From positions 1 to 37,185 of the forward strand of contig JAGAEB010000073.1 in NCBI GenBank assembly GCA_017613335.1: 37,185 nt of DNA, in the 5' to 3' direction. The notes beneath the pieces are model-generated. The model was not told where the DNA came from. It saw only the letters and a program-made list of their open reading frames with translations, and ran no database searches. The stretch is from Methanosarcinaceae archaeon (GTDB lineage: Archaea; Halobacteriota; Methanosarcinia; Methanosarcinales; Methanosarcinaceae). The stretch's first letter is position 1; every line of letters begins with the position of its first letter. Below are positions 15,586 through 23,826 of this stretch, piece by piece. The position numbers and the translations under genes are program-made.

Positions 15586-16629
15586 ATGACACTGAATGAC
15601 GATGTTCTTTCGATCCGGTTAAAACAGCGCATAAAGCCGGAGCCTTTTGACAGGCCGGCGGCCTGCTGGCTCGGCAAAGACAACATCCGCGGCGAGATCA
15701 TGGATGTTCTGACGGTCATTTTCAGGACGTCCGGATGTTTCTGGGGAAAACAGGGCGGCTGTACGATGTGCGGCTATGTCTACGACAGCGCGGCCGGCGA
15801 GCCGACGGTCGACGATCTCATGAGTCAGCTGGAAAATGCTCTTCTCCGGGCTGAAAAGAAGGAGAGGTTCATGGTCAAGATCTTTACTTCCGGAAGCTTC
15901 CTGGATGAAAAGGAGATCTCCCGGGAAGCCCGCGAAAAGATCCTCGGAAGACTTGCTGCCGACGAACGTGTCGCCTGCATCCTTGCCGAAACGCGCCCGG
16001 AATTCGTCACAGATGAAAACGCCGCCGACTGCGCCCGTCTGGCTGCCGGAAAACCCATGGAATTCGCCTACGGTCTTGAAACGACGTCCGACAGGATCCG
16101 GCTGGCCTCGATCAACAAAGGATTCTCATTCGCCCAATTCAGAAAAGCCTGCGGGACGGCCCGCAGCCATGGTCTTTTCAACAAAGGCTATCTCATGCTC
16201 AAACCGCCGTTCCTCTCGGAAAAAGAAGCCATGGACGACATCCTCAGAAGCATCGATGAAGCAGAACCTTATGTTGAGACGATCTCCGTCAACCTCTGCA
16301 ACGTTCAGAGCGGCACTTATGTCGAACGTCTCTGGGAAAGAGGCGAATTCCGTCCGCCGTGGCTCTGGACGATCGTTGAGATCCTCAAAAAAGCCAAAAC
16401 GAAACACCCCGGCCTGTATCTGATGTCAGACCCCGTCGGCGCCGGCGCCAAACGCGGCCCCCGCAACTGCCGTCTCTGCAGCCACGACGTCGCCGATATG
16501 CTCAGGGACTTTTCCGTCACGCAGGACATCACCGTCCTCGACAGAATCGACTGCGACTGCAGGAAACTCTGGGAAAAAGAACTCCTGCTCGACGACATGA
16601 CATTCGGATCGCCGATCCTCGACCGATGA
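15586..16629 (+). CDS. raSEA: Archaeosine biosynthesis radical SAM protein RaSEA
   Basis: A 347-residue radical S-adenosylmethionine enzyme of the COG1244 family. It acts with ArcS to convert lysine-modified preQ0 at position 15 of archaeal tRNAs to archaeosine, releasing the lysine part. The family cluster motif C-x7-C-x2-C is present at Cys51, Cys59 and Cys62 (SGCFWGKQGGCTMCGY). It is followed by typical segments KIFTSGSFLDEKEI, ILAETRPEFV and EFAYGLETTSDRIR. Further cysteines near the end (NCRLC, CDC) are also family-like. No arcS or tgt gene is visible nearby. The start is supported by the TATA box spacing. Confidence 0.92.
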   Translation: MTLNDDVLSIRLKQRIKPEPFDRPAACWLGKDNIRGEIMDVLTVIFRTSGCFWGKQGGCTMCGYVYDSAAGEPTVDDLMSQLENALLRAEKKERFMVKIFTSGSFLDEKEISREAREKILGRLAADERVACILAETRPEFVTDENAADCARLAAGKPMEFAYGLETTSDRIRLASINKGFSFAQFRKACGTARSHGLFNKGYLMLKPPFLSEKEAMDDILRSIDEAEPYVETISVNLCNVQSGTYVERLWERGEFRPPWLWTIVEILKKAKTKHPGLYLMSDPVGAGAKRGPRNCRLCSHDVADMLRDFSVTQDITVLDRIDCDCRKLWEKELLLDDMTFGSPILDR

Positions 16630-16743
16630 CCGGGAAACGATCAGCCGTTCCGTCAGCATATTTTATGAAAAACAGATCATCCGGGGAAACAGGATATCCT
16701 GAAAATCCTGAAAAACGGATTTTCCCGGGTAACGTTTTTACGA

Positions 16744-16785
16744 AAGAACAGGCCGGTCTCCGACCTGTTCTTCCTGTTTTTTACA
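16744..16785 (+). terminator. Terminator after RaSEA
   Basis: Inverted repeat aagaacagg (16744-16752) / cctgttctt (16764-16772) with a nested cgg-tct-ccg, followed by cctgtttttt. Confidence 0.7.
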
Positions 16786-16795
16786 GAAAGGATTT

Positions 16796-17008
16796 CAGTG
16801 TTTTTCACACAAGGCCTCAGTGTTTTTTCACACAAGGCCTCAGTGTTTTTTCATACAAGGCCTCAGTGTTTTTTCACACAAGGCCTCAGTGTTTTTTCAC
16901 ACAAGGCCTCAGTGTTTTTTCACACAAAGGATTTCAGCGTTTTTCACACGAAGGGTTTCAGTATTCGGGTTTCAGTGTTTTTTTCACACGAAAGATCTCC
17001 GTGTTTTT
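16796..17008. repeat. 23-bp tandem repeat in a 380-bp convergent gap
   Basis: Six to seven copies of a 23-bp unit (core cagtgttttttcacacaagg) run from about 16796 to 16930, with decayed copies continuing to about 17008, next to the ecfT stop codon. Copies are contiguous without spacers, so it is not CRISPR. The rest of the gap (16630-16743) contains nothing I can name. Confidence 0.93.
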
Positions 17009-17009
17009 C

Positions 17010-17798
17010 TCACATGACAAATCTCAGAACGGCCAGCGCCGCGACGAGGATCACGGAGAACAGGATCAGGGCGATATCGGCGCCGCCGTAGATGATCTGA
17101 CGTCCGGAATTTCCTGTCTTCCTGTAGCCGCGCATATCGATCGTCAGGCCGAGCGTATCGGCTTTGGCGACAGCGTTGAGCATCATCGGCAGAACGACCG
17201 GGCCGAGCTGTTCGATCTTTCCGATCAGACCGCCGTGCGGGGCATAGCCGCGGGAAAGCTGCGCTTCATTGATGCGGGTGCCTTCGCGCTGGAGCGTCGG
17301 GATGAAACGCATGGCGATCAGGAACATGAGCGTGTAATCGCCCGGGACATGGAGTCTGTAAAGCGCATTGACCATGTCGCGCGGTTGCGTTGACATGACG
17401 AAGATCTGGAATGAAAAGACCAGAACGGCGAACCGGAGGGACATCGTGACCGCAAAGGCGACGGCGCCCGTCGTGACCGGCAGATGCGCCTGTCCGGAAG
17501 ACACGAGAGAGCCCGGAATCAGATAGAACAGGACATCACCGCTCGGCATCGTCAGGACCGTGAGGACGACAAGCAGGAGACCCAGGACGATCAGCAGCGG
17601 GATCTGCCGGAGAAGTTCTTTCAGAAGACCGCTGAACGCGGCTGCCGCCAGTACAAGAACGACGAGACCTGCCAGAATGAATATATCATTTATGAGAAAG
17701 GCCGCAAAGAGCATCGCGACCGTAAAGACGATCTTGGCCATGGCATTCGTCCTGTGGAAAAGACCCGTGCCCGGCGTATACTGCATCATATCTGCCAT
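17010..17798 (-). CDS. ecfT: ECF transporter transmembrane subunit EcfT
   Basis: 262 residues. It is the scaffold subunit of an energy-coupling factor importer and transmits ATP hydrolysis from the ATPase domains to the substrate-binding S component. It has five or six hydrophobic helices and the two conserved cytoplasmic Ala-Arg-Gly-like coupling motifs (QLSRGYAPHG and IDMRGYRKTG), characteristic of the CbiQ/EcfT family. The ATG at 17798 shares one base with the stop codon of the upstream S-A-A' gene (TGATG) and has a strong AAGGTGATAA site inside that gene. The two are surely one operon. Confidence 0.94.
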   Translation of the reverse strand: MADMMQYTPGTGLFHRTNAMAKIVFTVAMLFAAFLINDIFILAGLVVLVLAAAAFSGLLKELLRQIPLLIVLGLLLVVLTVLTMPSGDVLFYLIPGSLVSSGQAHLPVTTGAVAFAVTMSLRFAVLVFSFQIFVMSTQPRDMVNALYRLHVPGDYTLMFLIAMRFIPTLQREGTRINEAQLSRGYAPHGGLIGKIEQLGPVVLPMMLNAVAKADTLGLTIDMRGYRKTGNSGRQIIYGGADIALILFSVILVAALAVLRFVM

Positions 17799-19837
17799 CA
17801 GTTATCACCTTCTTTTTTAAGGCCGGACACATCTCCGATGATGTGTCCGTCGGCCATTGAAATGATCCTGTCCGAAACGGCTTCGGCCATTTCCGGATCG
17901 TGCGTGACCATCAGAATGGTCTTGCCTTCGTTTCTCATATCAATCAGGATCGACATGATCCTGTAAGCTTCTTTCATGTCAAGGCCTGTCGTCGGCTCGT
18001 CAAGAATGACGATCGGCTGATCCATCGCCAGAATGCAGGCCAGCGCAAGGCACTGTCTTTCACCGCGGCTGAGACTGCGGGGGTTCGTGTCCTTTTTCCC
18101 GGACAGGCCGACGATGTCGAGCGCTTTGATGATCCGCGCCTGATCGTCAGATTCTCCGGCCTCTTTTCCGGATCCGCGACGGATGTTCTTCAGACCGAAG
18201 GCGATCTCTTTTTCGCAGGTGCTTTCGAAAAGCATCGTGTCAGGATTCTGGAAGACGAGTCCGACATCTTTTGAGATCTCGTTGACTTTCATACCGGAAA
18301 TGTCTTTTCCGAGGATCTCAACGTATCCGGACTCCGGTTTCAGAAGACCGTTAAGATGCTTGACGAATGTCGTTTTTCCCGATCCGTTCTCACCCAGGAT
18401 CGCAACGATGCATCCGGCCGGGATCTCAACGGAAACGCCGCAAAGCGCCGCTTTGTCAGAGGATTCGTATGTGTGGACGAGATTTTCCGTCCGGACGGCC
18501 GGCGGCAGACCGGAAACGGCCGCTGTCATATCTTTCTTTTCCGGCAGGACGGCACTGTCAGGCAGGCGCAGCTGCGACGCATCAGGCACGCCGTCGTACG
18601 TCATCTTTCCTTTGTCGAGGCAGACGAGACGCGTCGCAAAAGGCAGAACATCGACTGCCATGTGGTCGACCAGAACGACCGTGCGGCCCGAATCGGCCAT
18701 TTCACGGAACAGGCGGTAGAATTTCAGACGTGAATTCCTGTCAAGCTCGGACGTTGCTTCATCAGAGATGAGGATCGGCGTGTTCCTTGAAAGCGCTGCG
18801 GCAATAGCGACGCGCTGCTTCTGTCCGCCGGAAAGCTCATGCGGCGGGCGGTCTTTGATCTCTTTCGTGTCGGTGAGCGCATAGATCTCTTCAAGTTTCT
18901 GATCGATCTCCTCATCGGACAGATCTTCTGCGCCGGATTCAAGGCCGGTCCGTATCTCTTCTTCAACGGTCGTGAAGATCAGCTGGGCATCTGCATCATC
19001 GAATATCATGCAGGCTTCGCGGCTGAGCTCACTGACGCCGCCGTATTCGTCCGCAAAACGACCCGCAACGGCGATCTCGCCTTCGGCCGTTCCGCCGTAG
19101 GCATGGAGAAGGATGCCCGAAAGCGCCCGGCAGAACGTCGTCTTTCCGGAACCGGAAGAACCGGAGACCAGAACGAACTCGCCCTGTCTGATGTTCAGGG
19201 AAATGCCGGACATCGCAGGCACTGAAGTGCCGGCATAAGTGAATCCGGCGTTCTGAAGGGAAATGACTGCTTCTTCAGTTGCCGGCGGCGCATTTTTATG
19301 ATCGATCCTGTTCAGCATGCCTGCTTTCTGCATGAGATTGGCTGCCGGCAGTGCAATGATCATCGAAATGACTGTGTTGGCAATGAGTGCGCCCAGAACG
19401 ATCGGCGTCATGGAAACTGCAAACGCTGCGCCGGCCGCTGCTGTCCAGCCGGCGGAGAAGTGGTTGAAGACACAGATGACCGCAATGAACGTGTAGCCGC
19501 TGAATGCGGTCGCGATCGCCGTCGTGATGCCCGGCGCAAGGCGGGTCCTGTCTTTCAGGAGTCTGTAGACACACAGACAGACGACCGCGCCGACCGGCTC
19601 GGACACGAGATTTCCGAGCGGGAAGACGGAGTGCGAAAACACAGCGCAGATGACACCGGCAATAAAACCGATGCCGAGGGCCTCCCGGAACTTCGGGACG
19701 ACCAGAATGACGGCCAGGCAGTAGAAAGCGATCGTCAGATTCGCGACGATCGCGCCCGGCACGAATAATGAAATATAACGGGCAATGGCCCCGGCGGCAA
19801 GCATGATACCGACGAGGGCGATATCTCTTGATCTCAT
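17798..19837 (-). CDS. ECF importer: S component fused to two ABC ATPase domains (S-A-A')
   Basis: 679 residues joining three usually separate parts of a vitamin or nutrient importer. Residues 1 to about 178 are a membrane S component with about six helices, starting MRSRDIALVGIMLAAGAIAR. It is loosely like TrpP-type S components and unlike BioY. NBD1 has Walker A GSSGSGKTT (226-234), LSGGQ (345-349) and SDEATSELD. NBD2 has Walker A GENGSGKTT (492-500), LSRGE in place of LSGGQ (599-603) and ILDEPTTGLD. The usual Q-loop glutamine of NBD1 is replaced (MIFDDADAQLI), while NBD2 keeps VFQNPDTMLF. Substrate is unknown. The gene is divergent from pycB-pycA-birA, which invites a biotin role, but the S domain does not support that. 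Confidence 0.88.
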   Translation of the reverse strand: MRSRDIALVGIMLAAGAIARYISLFVPGAIVANLTIAFYCLAVILVVPKFREALGIGFIAGVICAVFSHSVFPLGNLVSEPVGAVVCLCVYRLLKDRTRLAPGITTAIATAFSGYTFIAVICVFNHFSAGWTAAAGAAFAVSMTPIVLGALIANTVISMIIALPAANLMQKAGMLNRIDHKNAPPATEEAVISLQNAGFTYAGTSVPAMSGISLNIRQGEFVLVSGSSGSGKTTFCRALSGILLHAYGGTAEGEIAVAGRFADEYGGVSELSREACMIFDDADAQLIFTTVEEEIRTGLESGAEDLSDEEIDQKLEEIYALTDTKEIKDRPPHELSGGQKQRVAIAAALSRNTPILISDEATSELDRNSRLKFYRLFREMADSGRTVVLVDHMAVDVLPFATRLVCLDKGKMTYDGVPDASQLRLPDSAVLPEKKDMTAAVSGLPPAVRTENLVHTYESSDKAALCGVSVEIPAGCIVAILGENGSGKTTFVKHLNGLLKPESGYVEILGKDISGMKVNEISKDVGLVFQNPDTMLFESTCEKEIAFGLKNIRRGSGKEAGESDDQARIIKALDIVGLSGKKDTNPRSLSRGERQCLALACILAMDQPIVILDEPTTGLDMKEAYRIMSILIDMRNEGKTILMVTHDPEMAEAVSDRIISMADGHIIGDVSGLKKEGDN

Positions 19838-19909
19838 ATCATATCAATCCGTTCGAGTGGTGTTATTTTTGAACCATAAATGTTTGTATGTAAGCACGAT
19901 TGTACTTTT

Positions 19910-19942
19910 CTGTGCATCACACAGCAAAACATTGTATTTATA
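19910..19942 (-). promoter_or_regulatory. ECF operon promoter with a palindrome at the predicted start site
   Basis: The minus-strand TATA box CGTATAAATA (19933-19942) predicts transcription near 19910-19915. There a perfect inverted repeat ctgtg-catca-cacag (19910-19924) sits, positioned like a repressor operator. The leader to the ATG at 19837 would be about 75 nt. Confidence 0.5.
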
Positions 19943-20079
19943 CGTTTCGACACCTCCCTGAACCTGAAAGTCCGGAACGATTTTCCGGACGCGAAAATAT
20001 GAATAAAAACAGATCGGAAGACAGACGACAGGAAAAACAGGTGAGGCCGGAAAACAGACGACCGGAAAACAAACGGTAT

Positions 20080-20196
20080 CGGAAAACAGACGACTGAAAA
20101 ACAAACGGTATCGGAAAACAGACGACTGAAAAACAAACGGTATCGGAAAACAGACGGCTGAAAAACAAACGGTATCGGAAAACAGACGGCTGAAAA
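20080..20196. repeat. 32-bp tandem repeat in the 495-bp divergent gap upstream of pycB
   Basis: Nearly four copies of a 32-bp unit (beginning cggaaaacagacgactgaaa) in direct succession, with related shorter fragments just before (20010-20079). The rest of the gap 19838-20332 holds the two promoters described separately. Confidence 0.95.
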
Positions 20197-20259
20197 ACGA
20201 GACAGAACGGGACTGAATATAACAGAATGAGGCTGAATACGGCTGAATGAGACGGATTT

Positions 20260-20295
20260 ATGTTAACTCACTCACAACGTATTTATAGTTTACAA
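20260..20295 (+). promoter_or_regulatory. pycB promoter with candidate BirA operator
   Basis: A TATA box (gtatttatag, 20279-20288) lies between two inverted 9-bp half-sites, ATGTTAACT (20260-20268) and AGTTTACAA (20287-20295), separated by 18 bp. The right half, read on the other strand (TTGTAAACT), differs by one base from the known BirA half-site TTGTAAACC. The left half is a weaker match, and the known spacing is a few bases shorter. The HTH-containing BirA is encoded in the same cluster. Start codon, GGAGA site and TATA spacing are consistent with pycB transcription from here. Confidence 0.5.
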
Positions 20296-20332
20296 ACAAA
20301 TAAGGGCCAATTTCAATTATCGGAGACAATTT

Positions 20333-22084
20333 ATGTCGATCAAGATCACAGAAACCATCCTGAGAGATGCTCATCAATCGCTTATCGCTACGCGTATGCG
20401 CACAAGAGACATGCTTGACATTGTTGAAGAACTCGATGACGTCGGTTATTTCTCTCTCGAAATGTGGGGCGGAGCAACTTTTGACTCCTGCATCCGCTAT
20501 CTGAATGAAGATCCGTGGCAGAGACTGCGCGACATCAAGAGCCGCATGAAAAAGACGCCCGCCCAGATGCTCCTGCGCGGCCAGAACCTTGTCGGATACA
20601 GGCATTATTCCGACGATGTCGTCGAGAAATTCGTGACGAAATCCTTTGAAAACGGTATCGACATCTTCCGTATCTTCGATGCCGTCAACGATATCCGCAA
20701 CATGGAGAAATCGATCGTCACCGCCAAAAAGCTCGGCGCCCACGTCCAGGGAACGATCTCCTATACGATCAGCCCGGTCCACACGACCGAAACGTACATC
20801 GATCTTGCGAAAAAGCTTGCGGAAATGGACTGTGACTCCATCTGCATCAAAGACATGGCAGGCCTGCTCTCTCCGGCGGCCGCATCCGAGATCATCCGCG
20901 GCATCAAAAAGGAAGTCGCCATTCCGGTCGATCTTCACACGCACTGCACATCCGGCATGGCGCCGGTCACTTATTACGCCGCCGCCGAGGCCGGCGTCGA
21001 CATCCTCGACACAGCCGTTTCCCCGTTCGCCTGGGGAAGCTCCCAGCCGCCGACGGAATCCATCATCGCCTCCCTCGCGGGAACGCCGTACGACACCGGC
21101 ATCGATCTCTCCGCTTTCAGAAACATCACGCCTTACTTCAAGAACCTCAAAGCCAAATACAACAGCATCTGCAACCCGCTCTCTGAGACGATCGACACGA
21201 ACGTTCTGATCTACCAGATTCCGGGCGGCATGCTCTCCAACCTTGTCTCCCAGTTAAAAGAACAGAACGCCCTTGACAAATACGACGAAGTCCTCAAAGA
21301 AATGCCGCGCGTCAGAGAAGATCTCGGCTACCCGCCGCTCGTCACCCCGACGAGCCAGATCGTCGGCACGCAGGCGGTTCTGAACGTCATGATGGGCGAG
21401 CGCTACAAGGTCATTCCGAAAGAAGTCAAAGACTATGTCGGCGGCTACTACGGAAAAACACCCGCCCCGATCAGAGAAGAGATCATCGCCAAGATCATCA
21501 ACGGCGCCAAGCCGATCACCTGCCGCCCGGCAGATCTCCTGAAGCCGGAATATGAGCGCATGAAGAAAGAAGCCGAAGACCAGGGTCTCATCAAATGCGA
21601 AGAAGACGTCCTGACCTATATCCTCTACCCGGCCATCGCCCCGAAATTCCTGAAAGGCGAAAGCGTTGAAGAGCAGCTGCCGGCCTGCGCCTGCGGCAAC
21701 GACGCCAAACCGGACCTTTCCGCCATCCCGACCGAATTCCATGTCGAAGTCAACGGCGAAGCCTATGATGTCAAAGTCGAACCGAAAGGCTACACCGTCA
21801 GCGCCGCCGCACCGTCAGCGCCCGCCGCCAAAGCCGCGCCGGCAGGCGACCTGAAGAGCAAAGCATCTCTCCCGGGCGCCGTCACGACTTCCATGCAGGG
21901 AATGATCATTTCGATCAAAGCGGCCGTCGGCGAGAAAGTCAATGAAGGCGACCCCATCTGCGTCATCGAAGCCATGAAGATGGAAAACGCCATCGGAGCC
22001 CCGAGATCAGGCATCGTCAAAGAGATCTTCATCTCGGAAGGAGATGCCGTCACGGCCGGCGACGCCCTGATGATCATCGAATAA
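20333..22084 (+). CDS. pycB: Pyruvate carboxylase subunit B (carboxyltransferase and biotin carrier)
   Basis: 583 residues. It transfers carboxyl from carboxybiotin to pyruvate, giving oxaloacetate, the entry to aspartate and the incomplete citric acid branch in methanogens. The carboxyltransferase domain is marked by TILRDAHQSL (8-17), FRIFDAVND and the metal-binding HTHCTSGMAP (near 203). A Pro/Ala linker (about 485-510) leads to the biotinyl domain, where EAMKMEN contains the biotinylated lysine (residue 549), 34 residues from the end as usual. It starts with a CGGAGA site. The pycA gene begins 29 bp downstream; both subunits form the two-part archaeal enzyme, and BirA encoded after them attaches the biotin. 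Confidence 0.97.
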   Translation: MSIKITETILRDAHQSLIATRMRTRDMLDIVEELDDVGYFSLEMWGGATFDSCIRYLNEDPWQRLRDIKSRMKKTPAQMLLRGQNLVGYRHYSDDVVEKFVTKSFENGIDIFRIFDAVNDIRNMEKSIVTAKKLGAHVQGTISYTISPVHTTETYIDLAKKLAEMDCDSICIKDMAGLLSPAAASEIIRGIKKEVAIPVDLHTHCTSGMAPVTYYAAAEAGVDILDTAVSPFAWGSSQPPTESIIASLAGTPYDTGIDLSAFRNITPYFKNLKAKYNSICNPLSETIDTNVLIYQIPGGMLSNLVSQLKEQNALDKYDEVLKEMPRVREDLGYPPLVTPTSQIVGTQAVLNVMMGERYKVIPKEVKDYVGGYYGKTPAPIREEIIAKIINGAKPITCRPADLLKPEYERMKKEAEDQGLIKCEEDVLTYILYPAIAPKFLKGESVEEQLPACACGNDAKPDLSAIPTEFHVEVNGEAYDVKVEPKGYTVSAAAPSAPAAKAAPAGDLKSKASLPGAVTTSMQGMIISIKAAVGEKVNEGDPICVIEAMKMENAIGAPRSGIVKEIFISEGDAVTAGDALMIIE

Positions 22085-22113
22085 ACGCATCATCCGGAAA
22101 ACAGGTGAATTTT

Positions 22114-23613
22114 ATGTTTACGAAGATCCTCATCGCCAACAGAGGCGAGATCGCCATCCGTATCATGCGCGCCTGCCGCGAAATGGACATCCGGACCGTT
22201 GCGATCTACTCTGAGGCGGATAAAAACGCCCTTTTCGCACTCTATGCGGATGAAGCTTATCCGGTCGGTCCTTCTCAGGCCTCCAAAAGCTACCTCAACA
22301 TGGACCGCATCCTCGAGATCGCCAAAAATACGGGATGCCAGGCGATCCACCCGGGTTACGGTTTCCTTTCCGAGAACCCGAATTTCGCCCGGCGCTGCGC
22401 CGAAGAAGGCATCGTCTTCATCGGCCCGTCAGCGGACATCATCCACGATCTCGGCAGCAAGATCGAATCCCGCAAGATCGCCAAGCGCGCGGGCATCCCG
22501 ACCGTTCCCGGAACGGAAGAAGCCATCACAGATGTCGATGAAGCGATCCGCATCGCCGAAGAGATCGGCTACCCGGTCCTTCTCAAAGCTTCTGCCGGCG
22601 GCGGCGGCATCGGTATGCGTGTCGTCCGCGACCCTTCCGAATTCAGGGCCGCCCTTGAATCGACCCAGCGCATGGCTGAATCCGCTTTCGGCGATTCTGC
22701 CGTTTTCGTTGAAAAGTATGTTCTCCACCCGCGCCACATCGAGATCCAGATCCTGGCCGACAAGATGGGCAACACTTACTACATTTCCGACAGAGAATGT
22801 TCCATCCAGCGCCGTCACCAGAAACTCATCGAAGAAGCGCCGTCTCCGATCATGACGCCGGAGCTCCGCAAAGAAATGGGCGAAGCCGCCGTCCGGATCG
22901 CTAAAGAGATCGGCTACGAGAACGCCGGAACGGTCGAATTCATCTATTCGAAGGGTCACTATTATTTCCTGGAAGTCAATACGCGTCTGCAGGTCGAACA
23001 CGGTATTTCAGAACTCGTGACCGGCATCGATATCGTCAAAGAACAGATCCGCATTGCAGCGGGTCTTCCGATCAGTTTCACTCAGGAAGATATCCATATC
23101 ACCGGTCATGCGATCGAGTGCCGTATCAATGCAGAAAATCCGCTCAACGATTTCGCGCCGTCTCCGGGAAGGCTCATCCGCTACCGTTCATCAGGCGGCC
23201 CCGGCATCCGTGTCGACAGCGGTGTCCACACCGGCTACACGATCTCTCCTTACTATGATTCCATGATCTCGAAACTCTGCGCCTACGGCAGAACGAGGGA
23301 AGAGGCGATCGCCCGCATGAAAAGGGCGCTTTATGAGTATGTGGTCCTCGGCGTGACGACGAACATTCCTTTCCACAAAGCTGTGATGGAGTGCGAAGCG
23401 TTCCACAGAGGCGAGCTTTCGACGGGCTTCATCGATGACAACAACATCATCGAAAAAGTCAAAGAGATCTCTGTCCGCGATTCAGCCAAAGGCTCAACGC
23501 TGGCGTCCGCGCTTGAAGCCAATGAGCCGGTCATCGCTGCGATCACAGCCGCTGTCGGTTCTTATGTGGCGATGGCTCATAATATGGATCTCACGGAAAA
23601 ACCGGGAAACTGA
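22114..23613 (+). CDS. pycA: Pyruvate carboxylase subunit A (biotin carboxylase)
   Basis: 499 residues. It carboxylates the biotin on PycB with bicarbonate and ATP. It opens with MFTKILIANRGEIAIR. The ATP-grasp glycine loop KASAGGGGIGM is at 158-168, and EVNTRLQVEH, HAIECRINAENP and the C-terminal biotin carboxylase domain follow. The ATG at 22114 has AGGTGA five bases upstream, so the GTG at 22105, which overlaps that site, is not the start. It is the second gene of pycB-pycA-birA. Confidence 0.97.
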   Translation: MFTKILIANRGEIAIRIMRACREMDIRTVAIYSEADKNALFALYADEAYPVGPSQASKSYLNMDRILEIAKNTGCQAIHPGYGFLSENPNFARRCAEEGIVFIGPSADIIHDLGSKIESRKIAKRAGIPTVPGTEEAITDVDEAIRIAEEIGYPVLLKASAGGGGIGMRVVRDPSEFRAALESTQRMAESAFGDSAVFVEKYVLHPRHIEIQILADKMGNTYYISDRECSIQRRHQKLIEEAPSPIMTPELRKEMGEAAVRIAKEIGYENAGTVEFIYSKGHYYFLEVNTRLQVEHGISELVTGIDIVKEQIRIAAGLPISFTQEDIHITGHAIECRINAENPLNDFAPSPGRLIRYRSSGGPGIRVDSGVHTGYTISPYYDSMISKLCAYGRTREEAIARMKRALYEYVVLGVTTNIPFHKAVMECEAFHRGELSTGFIDDNNIIEKVKEISVRDSAKGSTLASALEANEPVIAAITAAVGSYVAMAHNMDLTEKPGN

Positions 23614-23826
23614 TCGGGAAAATCAAAAACAGAAATCCGCAGCAGCCGATCCGGGCCGGAAGGAAGACCGGTCCGGCCGGCAGATACGGAATAAAAAATC
23701 TGAAGAAGAAACAGAACTCAGAGGCTGGAATCTGCCTTCTGAAAAGTAATCAGCAATTCTGATGATGAAATAATAATTCTGACGCGGAAATCAATATTCG
23801 GAATATCTGTATCCGGAGGATTCTTT

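Noticed and set aside
16796..17008. Possible CRISPR array from 23-bp repeats
   Set aside because: Copies are directly adjacent with no unique spacers, and no cas genes are nearby. The same holds for the arrays at 1-200, 20080-20196, 32611-32770 and 37043-37185.
19300..19837. BioY-type biotin S component
   Set aside because: Its location beside pyc and birA suggested biotin uptake, but the helix pattern and loops do not resemble BioY. The substrate is left open.
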